Source of the DNA: Anolis sagrei
Lineage: Eukaryota; Chordata; Lepidosauria; Squamata; Anolidae
Assembly: GCF_037176765.1 (NCBI RefSeq)
Contig: NC_090021.1
Location: forward strand, 147,555,074 to 147,619,073
Direction: 5' to 3'
Length of the DNA stretch: 64,000 nucleotides
The notes beneath the pieces were generated by a model. It was not told where the DNA came from. It worked only from the letters and a program-made list of their open reading frames with translations, and did no database searches. This document shows, one piece after another, positions 10,371 to 20,198 of this stretch (position 1 is its first letter; each line of letters opens with the position of its first letter). The position numbers and the translations under genes are program-made.

Positions 10371-10850
10371 AAATCCATCCAGTACTGGGGTTACACAGAA
10401 GCTTGATAGCCATCTGTCACAATTGCTTTGGTTGTCTTTTCCTGCATGCCAGGGGGATGGCCCTTGTGTCCTCTACCAACTCTATGATGGTTTAATTTAC
10501 CACTTCATCACGTTGAAGCAATGAAATAGTTGTATGAGTAGAGCAGAGTAGAGCTCCATTTATCAATGAAACAGATAATTTCCCTACTATCATCACACTG
10601 TTAAATGTATCCATGCAACTCAGTAGTATTCCACATTTTTTTGAGTTTATTTGTCATCATTATAGAGATTTGGCCCTGCCCACCATCCCTCCCTCTGCAT
10701 TCTTTGTTGAAAAAAAAACTTCCTCTCTTTGAAATCCCAGATTAATGCAAGGTCGCATGTTAGTTGTTACATGTCTTCAATTCCGGAAGCAGAGAGGGAG
10801 GGAAAGTGTTGATGGTTTCTCTCGCCTGTCCCACAGAGAAGGATGGGGAC
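10371..10850. other. Unassigned intergenic DNA
   Basis: No exon recognised. Short inverted motifs CACTTCATCACG and ATCATCACACTG near 10501-10611 resemble the ends of the ACTTCATCACA fold-back family seen at 52162-52341, but I cannot define an element. Confidence 0.3.
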
Positions 10851-11036
10851 CTTGAAAACTATAATTCCCAGCAATGCATAGTATGGAGCTGTGGTATTTA
10901 AAGTAAGGTCAAGTTGCATTCATTTCACAGTGTAGATGCACCAAGAGAAGGGTGTGGATCTTGGGAAACTATAACTCCCAGGAGGACTCCCTCGCATGGA
11001 GCCATGACATTTAAGGTGGGGTACAGTGAAAACCTT
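10851..11036. mobile_element. Degraded MITE
   Basis: Two related halves, AACTATAATTCCCAGCA...GGAGCTGTGGTATTTAAAG and AACTATAACTCCCAGGA...GGAGCCATGACATTTAAGG, separated by CACAGTGTAGATGCACC. This looks like an old non-autonomous DNA transposon or two tandem partial copies. Confidence 0.45.
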
Positions 11037-11762
11037 TACCTTTAACCTACAAGGGCATTTGTTCCATGTTGTAAATATATCTTGAAGCACAGAACCTGGT
11101 CTTCAAATAAATGAATCACTCCTCCCCCCTTTTCGGCTTTCTGCATCTAGGTTGTTTATGATTATTTTTGGAAGCAGTCATTTGTAAAGCAGGATGTGTT
11201 CTTGCTTTATATACAAACTTCATTAGTGCAGTTTGATCTAACTTGTGCAGCCCTTCTCAGGACTTAAAGACCTCACATTACAAGGTAAACTTTCCTAAGG
11301 AGAAACACTCTGCTTCCTAGCTATTGTATCATAATTGTGATATGGTCTTTAAATATACTAAGACACAAAATGGAAACAATGGGCAATGCTGAACTTGACT
11401 AAGTTGGGAAGACAGGCTATTGTCGAACTGTATATTCTTCCGAAGACATATTTCTATCTCAGACATTCAAAAAGAGTAATTTTAAAAGAATCTGTCCCAT
11501 CAGTGCCTACATTCTAGGGGGTTTGGGTTTTTCTTAAGTATTTTTGAAAAAGAACATAAAGCTCGTTATATTTTAAGGGCTGTCTGGTTATACATTCAAA
11601 GAATGTGGAAAACATGGAAAGATATTCCATTTCAATGCTATCTTGAATATGTATGAAGAGTTTTTCTAGTTGAAAAACCGATTTGTAGAATTCAATTGGG
11701 TTGAGGGAAACTAAAAAAGACACATTTACTGCAGCACATTCTCCTTTTATTTCATCAATAAC
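11037..11762. other. Unassigned intergenic DNA
   Basis: AT-rich, with no exon, RNA gene or repeat I can name. Confidence 0.35.
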
Positions 11763-12110
11763 TTGGTAGTGCAGTGGTTTAAACCACTGAGCTGCTGAAC
11801 TTGCTGACCAAAAGGTTAACGGTTCGAATCTGGGGAGTGGGGTGAGCTCCTGCTGTTAGGCCCAGCTTCTGCCAACCTAGCAGTTTGAAAACATGTAAAT
11901 GTGAGTAGATCAATAGGTACCGCTTCTGTTGGAAGGTAACGATGCTCCATGCAGTCATGCCGACTACATAACCTTGGAGGTGTCTACGGACAATGCCGCC
12001 TCTTTGGTTTAGAAATAGAGATGAGCACCACCACTGTAGTGTCCAACTAGACATTAAGTCTAGTTGGACACAACTAGACTTAATGTCAGGAGAAATCTTT
12101 ACCTTACTTT
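11763..12110 (+). mobile_element. Sauria-type SINE
   Basis: tRNA-like head with box B GGTTCGAATC (11821-11830), a body with CAGTTTGAAAACATGTAAATG and TGCAGTCATGCCGACTACAT, and a tail CTAGACTTAATGTCAGG of the type shared by Sauria SINEs and their partner LINE. Near the tail it carries an extra perfect 14-bp inverted repeat (12039-12071), absent from sister copies at 33621-34795 and 62213-62476. Confidence 0.85.
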
Positions 12111-12944
12111 AACTTGGAAAGAACCATTATATCATGCAACCTTCACATCCATGAAGATTTTGGATCATTATGCCATTGAGTGAGCTTTGTGTAATCATTT
12201 CTGGACAGAGCTACATCTGATGCTTTGTTGTTTCATTTCATGTTGTTTGTGTCTTTTGGTTTGTTGTTTTTTTTCTTTCTATTTTTTATTTCTTGTTATT
12301 GTTTATTCTCTCAAATTAAATTAAAATAAAACTTTAAAATCTTACCAGTGTTTAGCATTGGGAAAATTGGTGATAACCTTTCAGTGGTCATATCCACATT
12401 TTTAAAAATACTCCACACACAAGCACATCCTTAGAGAAGAAGGCATATTTCTAAGGTAAAATGATTACTCCTAGAATTTCTCTCCCACTCAAAGTTTTAT
12501 GGGACTTTTACAAGTGGTTTCATGACTTGCAAAATTGAGTGGGATACATATAACCATATGCCATGAGTTCATGTCCTGACTTGGACTCATGGCTTATTAG
12601 TTACATGTATCAACCAAGAGTAAATTGACTGTTTACACTATGTAACAAAATTTGAAAAAAAAATCTGTTTGAAAATGTTATTTCCTGTCTAATTGCGTGG
12701 CATTTACTTTGAAAGTAGTTGTTATACTCCAGAAACATTAATTTTGTTGCTACCACAAAATATGTTGAATTGGTTGAAACTTTATGAGGTAGCCATTGAA
12801 AAGCTATAACAAAATGTGCTGAAGATGTCTTGCAAAAACAGAGTTTTTGCAGTTTCATAAACTTTTTTTCATGTATTTATGATAGAACCAATTAAGAAAT
12901 GACATTTATAATCCTCGAACAAGAATTATGTTACATAAATTCCA
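12111..12944. other. Mostly unassigned; possible old L1 3' end
   Basis: 12180-12335 is T-rich (CTTTCTATTTTTTATTTC then AAATTAAAATAAAAC) and resembles an old L1 3' UTR and tail. The remainder shows no exon or repeat I recognise. Confidence 0.35.
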
Positions 12945-13068
12945 TCCACACTGCCATATAAAATCCAGATTGTCTGTTTTAACTGGAGTATATAACAGTG
13001 TAGATTAATATATTCTAACTCAAAGCAGATGACCTGGATTTTATAAGGCAGTGTAGACGGGGTCATAG
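12945..13068. mobile_element. Fold-back MITE, CACTGCCATATAAAATCCAG family
   Basis: Inverted ends CACTGCCATATAAAATCCAG and TGGATTTTATAAGGCAGTG with a short interior. Related copies at about 24112-24265, 57866-58020 and 63755-63915. Confidence 0.7.
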
Positions 13069-13159
13069 TGTTATTGGTGACTCAACATGTGTGTTTTGGA
13101 AGAGAGAGTTACAGGGGATTTGAATTTTCAATTAAAAAGCCTTTGATTTTATAAACAAA

Positions 13160-13404
13160 CTAGCTGTCCCCTGCCACGCATTGCTGTGGCCAAGTTTAGT
13201 GTTCTGGAAAACAAAGTAATGAGGAAGTGTTGGTTTCTAATATATGTAATTTCCTAATGCTTGTGGCTAAACAGTATTTCTTGTTGTTCTTTTGTCCATG
13301 CTGATGTGGAGATTGTCTGGTTTACCTACTCTGGAACATGCAACATATAATTGTCCTTCTTTAAGGGTCCCTTTCAAATCTATGTTACTATATCTGTCAT
13401 ATAC
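13160..13404 (-). mobile_element. Helitron 3' end with Pif1-like helicase terminus
   Basis: On the minus strand it encodes GTLKEGQLYVACSRVGKPDN before a stop. The QLYVA.SRV..P.NL block is the last conserved motif of Pif1-family helicases in the Rep-helicase protein of autonomous Helitrons. Downstream (lower coordinates) the sequence ends GCAATGCGTGGCAGGGGACAG then CTAG at 13163-13160, followed by T on that strand, as expected for a Helitron 3' end. It is the 3' remnant of a once-autonomous element. Confidence 0.8.
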
Positions 13405-13521
13405 ATGTGTGTGTGTGCATCATATATATCTATCTATATCTATGGCTGGATGGCTCTTTGTCAGGAGGGTTTTGATTATGTTTTCTTGCCCTGGTGAAGG
13501 AGGTTGGTCTGGATGGCCTTA

Positions 13522-14045
13522 ATGCAGCATTTCTCAATCTGGGGGTCAGGACTGGGGGGGGGGGTCTCAAGGGGGTGTCAGAAGGGTTGCCAAAGACCAC
13601 CAGAAAACACAGTATCATGGAAGTTTTGTGGGGGAAGTTTGGCCCAATTCTATCGTTGGTGGGGTCCAGAATGCTCTTTGATTGTAGGTGAACTATTTAT
13701 AGTTTGCAGTAACTATAAATAGTAACTATTTGCAGTAACTACAACTCCCAAATGTCAAGGTCTGTTTTCCCCAAGTTCCACCTGTGTTCACGTTTGGGCA
13801 TATTGAGTATTTATGCCAAGTTTGGTCCAGATCTATCATTGTTTCTGCCCACACTGCTCTCTAGATGTAGGTGAACTACAACACCAAAACTCAAGGCCAA
13901 TGCCCACCAAACCCTTCTAGTGTTCTCTGTTGGTCATGGGAGTTCTGTGTGCCAAGTTTGGTCCATCATTGGTGGAGTTCTGAATGCTCTTTGGTTGTAG
14001 GTGAACTATAAATTCCAGGAACTTCTGCTCCCAAATGACAAAATC
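13522..14045. mobile_element. hAT-like non-autonomous transposon relic
   Basis: Repeated motifs TGTAGGTGAACTA, GCCAAGTTTGGTCC and CATTGGTGGAGTTC recur along it and again in the TSD-bounded element at 35403-35696, which marks them as one family. The left end CAGCATTTCTCAATCTGGGG is hAT-like. A scrambled local repeat lies at 13690-13742. No intact right end is seen. Confidence 0.55.
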
Positions 14046-14172
14046 GTTTAATAAAGCATTGACAAACCATCTGGCCCAGGTATCCTTCCTGTTTTAATCT
14101 CTTTAGTGACATCAGAAACCTTCCTTACTATTCATAATATGTATTCAATGTTTTGCAATCTTTAGTAAATTA

Positions 14173-14719
14173 TGTATTGTCGAAGGCTTTCATGGCCGGA
14201 ATCACTGGGTTGTTGTAGGTTTTTTCGGGCTATATGGCCATGTTCTAGAGGCATTCTCTCCTGACTTTTTGCCTGCATCTATGGCAAGCATCCTCAGAGG
14301 TAGTGAGGTCTGTTGGAACTAAGAAAAGGTCATTCCATATATCTGTGGAATGACCAGGGTGGGACAAAGGACTTTTGTCTGCTGGAGCTAGGTGTGAATG
14401 TTTCAACTGACCACCTTGATTAGCATTTGATGGCCTGGCAGTGCCTGGGGCAATCTTTTGTTGAGAGGTGATTAGATGTCCTTGTTTGTTTCCTCTCTGT
14501 TGTTTTGCTGTTGTAATTTTAGAGTTTTTTAATACTGGTAGCCAGATTTTGTTCATTTTCATGGTTTTCTCCTTTCTGTTGAAATTGTCCACATGCTTGT
14601 GGATTTCAATGGCTTCTCTGTGTAGTCTGACATGGTGGCTGTGAGAGTGGTCCAGCATTTCTGTGTTCTCAAATAATATGCTGTGTCCAGGTTGGTTCAT
14701 CATGTGCTCTGCTATGGCT
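14173..14719 (-). mobile_element. Penelope-like element 3' fragment
   Basis: The minus strand encodes MMNQPGHSILFENTEMLDH and HREAIEIHKHVDNFNRKEK, nearly identical to the tail of the Penelope GIY-YIG protein at 7728-8546, and shares the 3' motif GTTTTTTCGGGCTATATGGC in plus-strand reading. It lacks the RT and the GIY-YIG core. Confidence 0.85.
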
Positions 14720-14723
14720 TTAA

Positions 14724-14743
14724 TTATAATGATAATAATAATG

Positions 14744-14784
<41 letters not shown>

Positions 14785-14875
14785 CCTTTATTTATACCCC
14801 GCTACCATCTCCCGAAGGACTCAGTGCGGCTTACAAGAGGCCGAGCCCAAATACATGGCTTTAAATACCTTTTGT
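14724..14875 (-). mobile_element. LINE 3' tail with (AAT)n
   Basis: An AAT array (about 14729-14782) followed by AAACCTTTATTTATACCCCG and GGCTTACAAGAGGCCGAGCC. On the minus strand this is a 3' terminal segment ending in (ATT)n. Sister pieces at about 21815-22850, 37617-37780 and 59834-60000. Confidence 0.65.
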
Positions 14876-15310
14876 TTTCTGAACTAGAGTTAGACTATCC
14901 ATGACAATTCAACTACTTTTTCCAAAGAACTTTCTTGCCAAAGAAGAATAATATTAATAGAATGCCTTTTATATATTTGTGTTTTCGGTTATTATAACAC
15001 TTGTAGCACTTCTTGTAACTTTAATATCACAGTCTTTTCCTCTTTTCACAATTTACATGTCAATTACTTTTCTAGTTGATTTGCATGTTTTGGTTATACA
15101 TAATTTATCTTTATTTCTGTTTCTGCCTCTATAAAATATTCATTTGCTTCATAATAATTAACTTGGCAGACTTCTCTAATGCTTTCTCCTTACCTCAACC
15201 GAATCAAGTTATCTGCTTTAGTTTGTTCATTTTCAGTTCAGTTATGATGTATGAAGCACCCACACAAAAGTTTTACTTGTATCCTTAATTATTCTAACAC
15301 TTGTACCTCT
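14876..15310. other. Unassigned AT-rich intergenic DNA
   Basis: No exon or repeat recognised. Confidence 0.3.
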
Positions 15311-15318
15311 CTTTAAAC

Positions 15319-15581
15319 CAGGGGTCTTCAAACTTTTTAAACAGAGGGCCAGGTCACAGTCCCTCAAACTGTTGGAGGGCCAGATTATAATTTGGAAAAA
15401 AAATGAATGAATTTCTATGCGCACTGCACATGTCTTATTTGGAGTGCAAAAAACACTTAAAAACAATACTATAATTAAAATGAAGAAAATTTTAACAAAT
15501 ATAAACTTATTAGTATTTCAATGGGAAGCGTGGGCCTGCGTTTGGCTGATGAGATAGGATTGTTGTTGTTGTTGTAGCTGT
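15319..15581. mobile_element. Partial hAT transposon, CAGGGGTC(T/C)TCAAAC family
   Basis: Begins CAGGGGTCTTCAAACTTTTT and matches the inverted orientation of the complete copies at 19605-19983 and 51645-52003, ending in the GTTGTTGTTG tract. The far terminal inverted repeat is missing. Confidence 0.75.
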
Positions 15582-15734
15582 GAACTGACAACCTTTCTCT
15601 GATACCCTCCAGAAAAATCAAGAGAGCATCATCAAAATTCACTGAATGGGTATCAACAACATGGAAGCCAATCCAAGAAAGAACAGTGGAGCGCCAATGT
15701 TGCTTTTCTTTCATTATGTTTATCCAGGAATTGA

Positions 15735-16620
15735 ATTGTGTTGAAGAATAGTCTCAAATTGTCCTGAATCTGCAAAGCATGACATTGCTGGAAGATTGGA
15801 ATGGAATGATATCACCAAAACTGGACAGAAATTCTGAAAAAAATCTCAAAGGAGACAAAGGGAAATCTCCTAAAATTCTTCCTTGGACCAATGGATGAAC
15901 TTACATTTCAAGATTCATGGAGTTGCAAATATGGCCAAGCAAAGGAATATATCTTTTTCTCAGCAAGATGTAATTCATTTTCAAGGATTGATATAGTTCT
16001 GATATCCAAATACATAAGTTGTAAATTAAAAGTGTTGACATTATCATACACAATTTTGGACCATAATCCGATTGAGTTGGTCCTGGCTGATAGAAAAGGT
16101 GCATTTCATTAGAGACTTAATGAATAATTACCCTATGATGAGAAAGTGACTGAAGGCTTAAGTGATTTTTGAGTAAATAAAGAGACTGACATTAGAATGG
16201 TGTGAGATGCCAGCAAAGCATTTATGAGGGTGTTTTTATCCAACCAAATGTCAATTTAAAAAGAGACAAGAACATCTGAACTTGATTCAAGACAAAATAA
16301 AGACAAAATTGATGGAGCTTCTAAAGAATCCAAAAAATAAAGAATTGATTTATGAGACAAAATGGATACAAAATAATTTTCTTTTGTTATAGTCTCCAAG
16401 ATCAAAAAAATTTAATATACGTGAACAGAAGCAATATGAATCAGCTTACAAATTAAGGAAAGCAAGAGAGAAGAAATTCATATTAAAGATCAGAGTGGGA
16501 AAGGAAGAAGTCATCAACCAGGATAAGATCAAGACAATATTTTATAGCTATTATTCATCTCTCTACAAGGCACCATGCTCTTCAAAAGAGGCACTGGAAA
16601 AAATATTTTTTTAAAAGCAA
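15735..16620 (+). mobile_element. Old L1 ORF2 fragment
   Basis: Frame-broken pieces align with the young L1 at 995-7442: FFSARCNSFSRIDIVLISKY corresponds to FFSNRHQSWSRIDMAWITRN of the endonuclease, followed by LDHNPIEL against SDHCPLEI, and KLRKAREKKFILKIRVG...FYSYYSSLY against the pre-RT region. Many stops interrupt it, so it is ancient. Confidence 0.8.
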
Positions 16621-17671
16621 GCCCCCCAACCCCACCCAGAGATCAGGTAAATATGGCAACCCACCAATCTTGTCTCCTATAAGAGGAGAAGTCAACACCT
16701 GTGGATAATAAACAGTTCTGAGTTATTTTGGACCCTTGGTAGAATTTTCCTAGTTAAGGAAAGGCAGATTTTCATGAAAACTCAGTGCTACACCAGATGT
16801 CCTGCCAAGACACTATTTTATCTTGGCAAACACAGAGGAAATAGGGTTAGAAGAAACACCCATCCCAGCATGGCAGCTGTAACTCCCAGCAAAAGGAACA
16901 TCTAATTGCTATTACATTTTAAAGAAGAATATATTTTAAAGAAGATTGTTCCTTGAGATTCACTCTTAGATGTTGGCTAATTAATATCCCATTCAACTTC
17001 TGGCATTCAACTTCTGCTCTTGAGATGTGACTTATCTAAATCTCTTATTTGAAATTAGATGGAATGCATCTAGAAACAACTGTCATTAACTCTCACAGAG
17101 AGCCACTGGACTTTTTAAAAAGTATTTTAAGAAACACCAATAATACCCTCATAATACCTAAAAGTATTCACAGTCATCAAAGAGTTGCATCTTGTATATA
17201 GACTTTTGCAAAAGTAATCACATCTGTGGAGAAATTTCTTTGCCTCATCATGTAGGATTCTCGGTCAAAGATCTTGTCCCTATCCCAACTAAGTTGTTCA
17301 AGAGAGATTTCCAAAAAGTCAGTAAAGGGTACTAATAATTTTATTCCGAATATCTTCATTTTTGTGTTCCTTAATACCTCAGATAACTATTGTATTTTCT
17401 TTCTGCTGAGGGTCCTCAAATACGTTATTTCCTCAAATACGTTATTTCCTTAGGGCTGAGAACGGCGGTCAACAAATGCAGCAAATAAAATAAATAAAGA
17501 ATTTGGGTTAATTCAGTGATTCCGGCCTTAGTTGATCCCCAGAACCTTGCCTGTTAGAAGCAGCAATCTGTCTTTACATCATTATGCTGTAAAAATCCAG
17601 TAAAGCACCAGATGTCACTGTAGCGTGTCTTTTCCAGCAGGTTTGGTTAATAGCTAAATATAGAAGTTGTT
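16621..17671. other. Unassigned intergenic DNA with a 17-bp tandem duplication
   Basis: No exon recognised. At 17414-17447 the 17-mer CCTCAAATACGTTATTT occurs twice in perfect tandem. Confidence 0.4.
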
Positions 17672-17679
17672 ATAATTAA

Positions 17680-18196
17680 TAGGCCTGGGTAACAACGGAA
17701 AAAATTGTTTCTAAAATTGATTTGTATTTGGGGTTTTTTTTTTGTTTCGATATTTAAAATAATTACAAAATTTTCCTTTTAAAAAGTTCGATATTTATGA
17801 AATTTCGTAAATGGTAAAAAATTAACGAATCAATTTCCGAAACAATAACGAATCGATTCGTTAATGGCGGACGCGACCGCGAAATATGCTAAAAAACCTC
17901 CAAAACCTTCTGAAGCTTCCCTCTCCCTCTGTTGTTGACTGTTGGTGTGATATTATTATTTTTTTTCACTAATTAAACCATAAAACTGGCCCAGACATGC
18001 GGAAATAATAACGAAACGACCTCAAAACAATAACGAGACGAATACAATATCAAAATACGAAGCATTTACAAAACGTTTTTGAAAATTCGTTTTTTTTAAT
18101 AATTGCTCCAGAATGGTTCGTTATCGTTTTGTAATTGAAAAAATTAACGAATTATTAACGAATTACGAATTAACGAAACGAAACCGCCCAGCCCTA
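17680..18196. mobile_element. Non-autonomous hAT transposon, AACGAA-rich family
   Basis: 517 bp bounded by TAGGCCTGGG...CCCAGCCCTA inverted ends and a perfect 8-bp TSD ATAATTAA (17672-17679, 18197-18204). The interior is full of AACGAA/TTCGTT words and a conserved core GAAGCTTCCCTCTCCCTCTG. No transposase frame. Sister copies at 23368-23871 and 27979-28494. Confidence 0.9.
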
Positions 18197-18204
18197 ATAA
18201 TTAA

Positions 18205-18449
18205 CAATGGTTGCTAGAAAGTTGTTAGCATACTTCCTACTTCATGAAGTGCCTAGAAATGTTCCTTTGTTTTGAGTAGAAGACAGTGGCTTATAGAAAC
18301 AATACTTTAAGTCATATGCCATTAACTTTCTAGATTCATATCTTTCTCAAGATTGATTAGCTTTTTAAGTAGTCCCTGTTAACACAGATGAAAGAGCTCA
18401 AAGGAGCCTTCTCCTTTTTAACAAAAACTTCTGGAAGACTATATTATTC
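18205..18449. other. Unassigned intergenic DNA
   Basis: Nothing recognised. Confidence 0.3.
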
Positions 18450-18457
18450 CTTTAGAG

Positions 18458-18585
18458 CAGTGTTTCTCAAACTGTGCTCCTCCAGATGTTTTGGACTTCA
18501 GCTCCCACAACAACTGGTAAGCTAGCTGGGATTTATGGGAACTGAAGTCCAAAACACCTGGAAGACCAGAATCTGAGAAACACTG
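18458..18585. mobile_element. Fold-back MITE, CAGTGTTTCTCAAA family
   Basis: 128 bp, ends CAGTGTTTCTCAAACTGTG and ATCTGAGAAACACTG, with arms containing GGACTTCAG and CTGAAGTCC. Near-perfect 8-bp TSD: CTTTAGAG (18450-18457) and CTTCAGAG (18586-18593). hAT-like. Confidence 0.8.
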
Positions 18586-18593
18586 CTTCAGAG

Positions 18594-19150
18594 TCTTCAG
18601 AGACTACTGCAACACGCTCTATGTGGAGTTGCCTTTGAATACTGTTCGGAAACTTCAAATGGTCCAGTGGGTGGCAGCCAGATCTCTAACTGGAGCAGCA
18701 TAAAGGGAGCTTACAACTCCCCTGTTACACTGGCTGCTACACTGGCTGCCAGTTTGCTACCGAGCACAATTCAAAGTGCTGGCTTTAGTATATAATGTAG
18801 TAAATGGTTCCGGCCCAGCTTACCCATCCTAATGTAATCCACCTTGGAGATTAGACCTTCTGGGGAGGCCCTGCTCTCAATTCCACCTCTCTTGCAAGTG
18901 AGACTGGTGGGGACAAGACACATGACCTTCACAGTGGTGGCCCCTCAGCTATGGAACTCTCTCCCTAATGAAATTAAAGCAGCCCCCTCCCTCCTGATCT
19001 TCAGGAAAAGAGTAAAAACATGGCTATGTGACCAAGCTTTCAAACAGCAAAGTTCTTAGTGCAATAAGAGAATAAGGAATAGTGAACGGACTAATGGAAC
19101 TACTTCGGATTTGATTTTGGATGGTGTGATTTTAATAATTGTTTTTAAAT
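18594..19150 (+). mobile_element. L2-type LINE C-terminal fragment
   Basis: Encodes DYCNTLYVELPLNTVRKLQ, then LHWLPV, FKVLALVYN, and an open 71-codon tail (18844-19059) with FTVVAPQLWNSLPNEIKAAP and RKRVKTWL. The block F..VAP.LWN.LP..IR...F....KT.L is the usual end of L2/CR1-type ORF2. Stops break the frame. Confidence 0.78.
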
Positions 19151-19596
19151 CATGTTGTTTCCAGGTGGGTTTAAATATAAATGGTAGGTGATTGCTACCC
19201 TACATTCATAGGCAAACTAAGCCCAGGGTATGCAGGATGGCAGTAAAGATAGCTGTTGCCATTCTGGTTAGAAACTGGCCCAGTTGTCTTGACTACCCCT
19301 GACATGAAGGAGAATCCAAATCCTGTAGGGTTTGGCTTTTCATTGAGTTATCTTAATCCGGAGCAAGTTTCATTTCATCAGCAGCATTTATTTCTTACTC
19401 TGATAGGAACAAGGACATAGGTAATTTCTGCCCCATTCATGACTTCCTCCCAACCTAACACGAAGTATCTAATGGAGAGTGAGGCACAAGGAAGGGGGGT
19501 ATAGCTCCATGGCACTGGCTTTTTCTCCGTTCCAAATCATCCCTGGTTTTAAGCAACGCCATACATGGTATCGTTCTGTTTATCCTCTTTACAATG
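19151..19596. other. Unassigned intergenic DNA
   Basis: Nothing recognised. Confidence 0.3.
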
Positions 19597-19604
19597 TTCT
19601 ACAA

Positions 19605-19983
19605 CAGGGTTCCCCAAACTAAGGCCTGGGGGCCTGATACGGCCCTCCAAGGTAATTTACCCGGCCCTCGCTTAGGGTCAACCTAAGTCTGAAACGACTT
19701 GAAAGCACACAACAACAACAACAAACAACAACAACAACAACAATCCTATCTCATCAACCAAAGCAGGCCCATACTTCCCATTGAAATACTAATAAGTTTA
19801 TATTTATTAAATTTGTTCTTCATTTTTTATCATTGTATTGTTTTTAAGTGTTTTGCATTACAAATAAGATATGTGCAGTGTGCATAGGAATTAATTCATG
19901 TTGTTTTCAAATTATAATCTGGCCCTCCAACAGTTTGAGGGACTGTGACATGACCCTTGGTTTAAAAAGTTTGAGAACCCCTG
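19605..19983. mobile_element. Complete non-autonomous hAT transposon
   Basis: 379 bp with ends CAGGGTTCCCCAAACTAAGG and TTTGAGAACCCCTG and a perfect 8-bp TSD TTCTACAA (19597-19604, 19984-19991). An internal AAC microsatellite sits at about 19711-19742. Same family as 51645-52003. Confidence 0.88.
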
Positions 19984-20136
19984 TTCTACAATATTAATAA
20001 TACTGTTAGTACCGTCTGCAAGAGTTATAGATCCAAGATCATGACATCAAGACACCTGACATGGCTTTGGGGTTTATTTTGTTTTTTATAATTATACATT
20101 AATTTCAATTATATTTGATTTTTTTTTATTCCCCAG

Positions 20137-20198
20137 TGATGCTACTTCAGATTCTTCTCCTTCCTTTGGTTGCTATGCTACAGGAAACTCTAGGACAG
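20137..20198 (+). CDS. CRISP coding exon 1 (signal peptide)
   Basis: Acceptor TTTATTCCCCAG, then TG and the start codon at 20139. It encodes the hydrophobic leader MLLQILLLPLVAMLQETLGQ and ends in phase 0 at CAG before GTAAAC. The acceptor directly before the ATG implies a spliced 5' UTR exon upstream, which I could not locate. Confidence 0.9.

Noticed and set aside
14729-14782. (AAT)n array as a regulatory satellite
   Set aside because: It is the tail of a LINE-derived fragment; the same array-plus-tail arrangement recurs elsewhere in the window.
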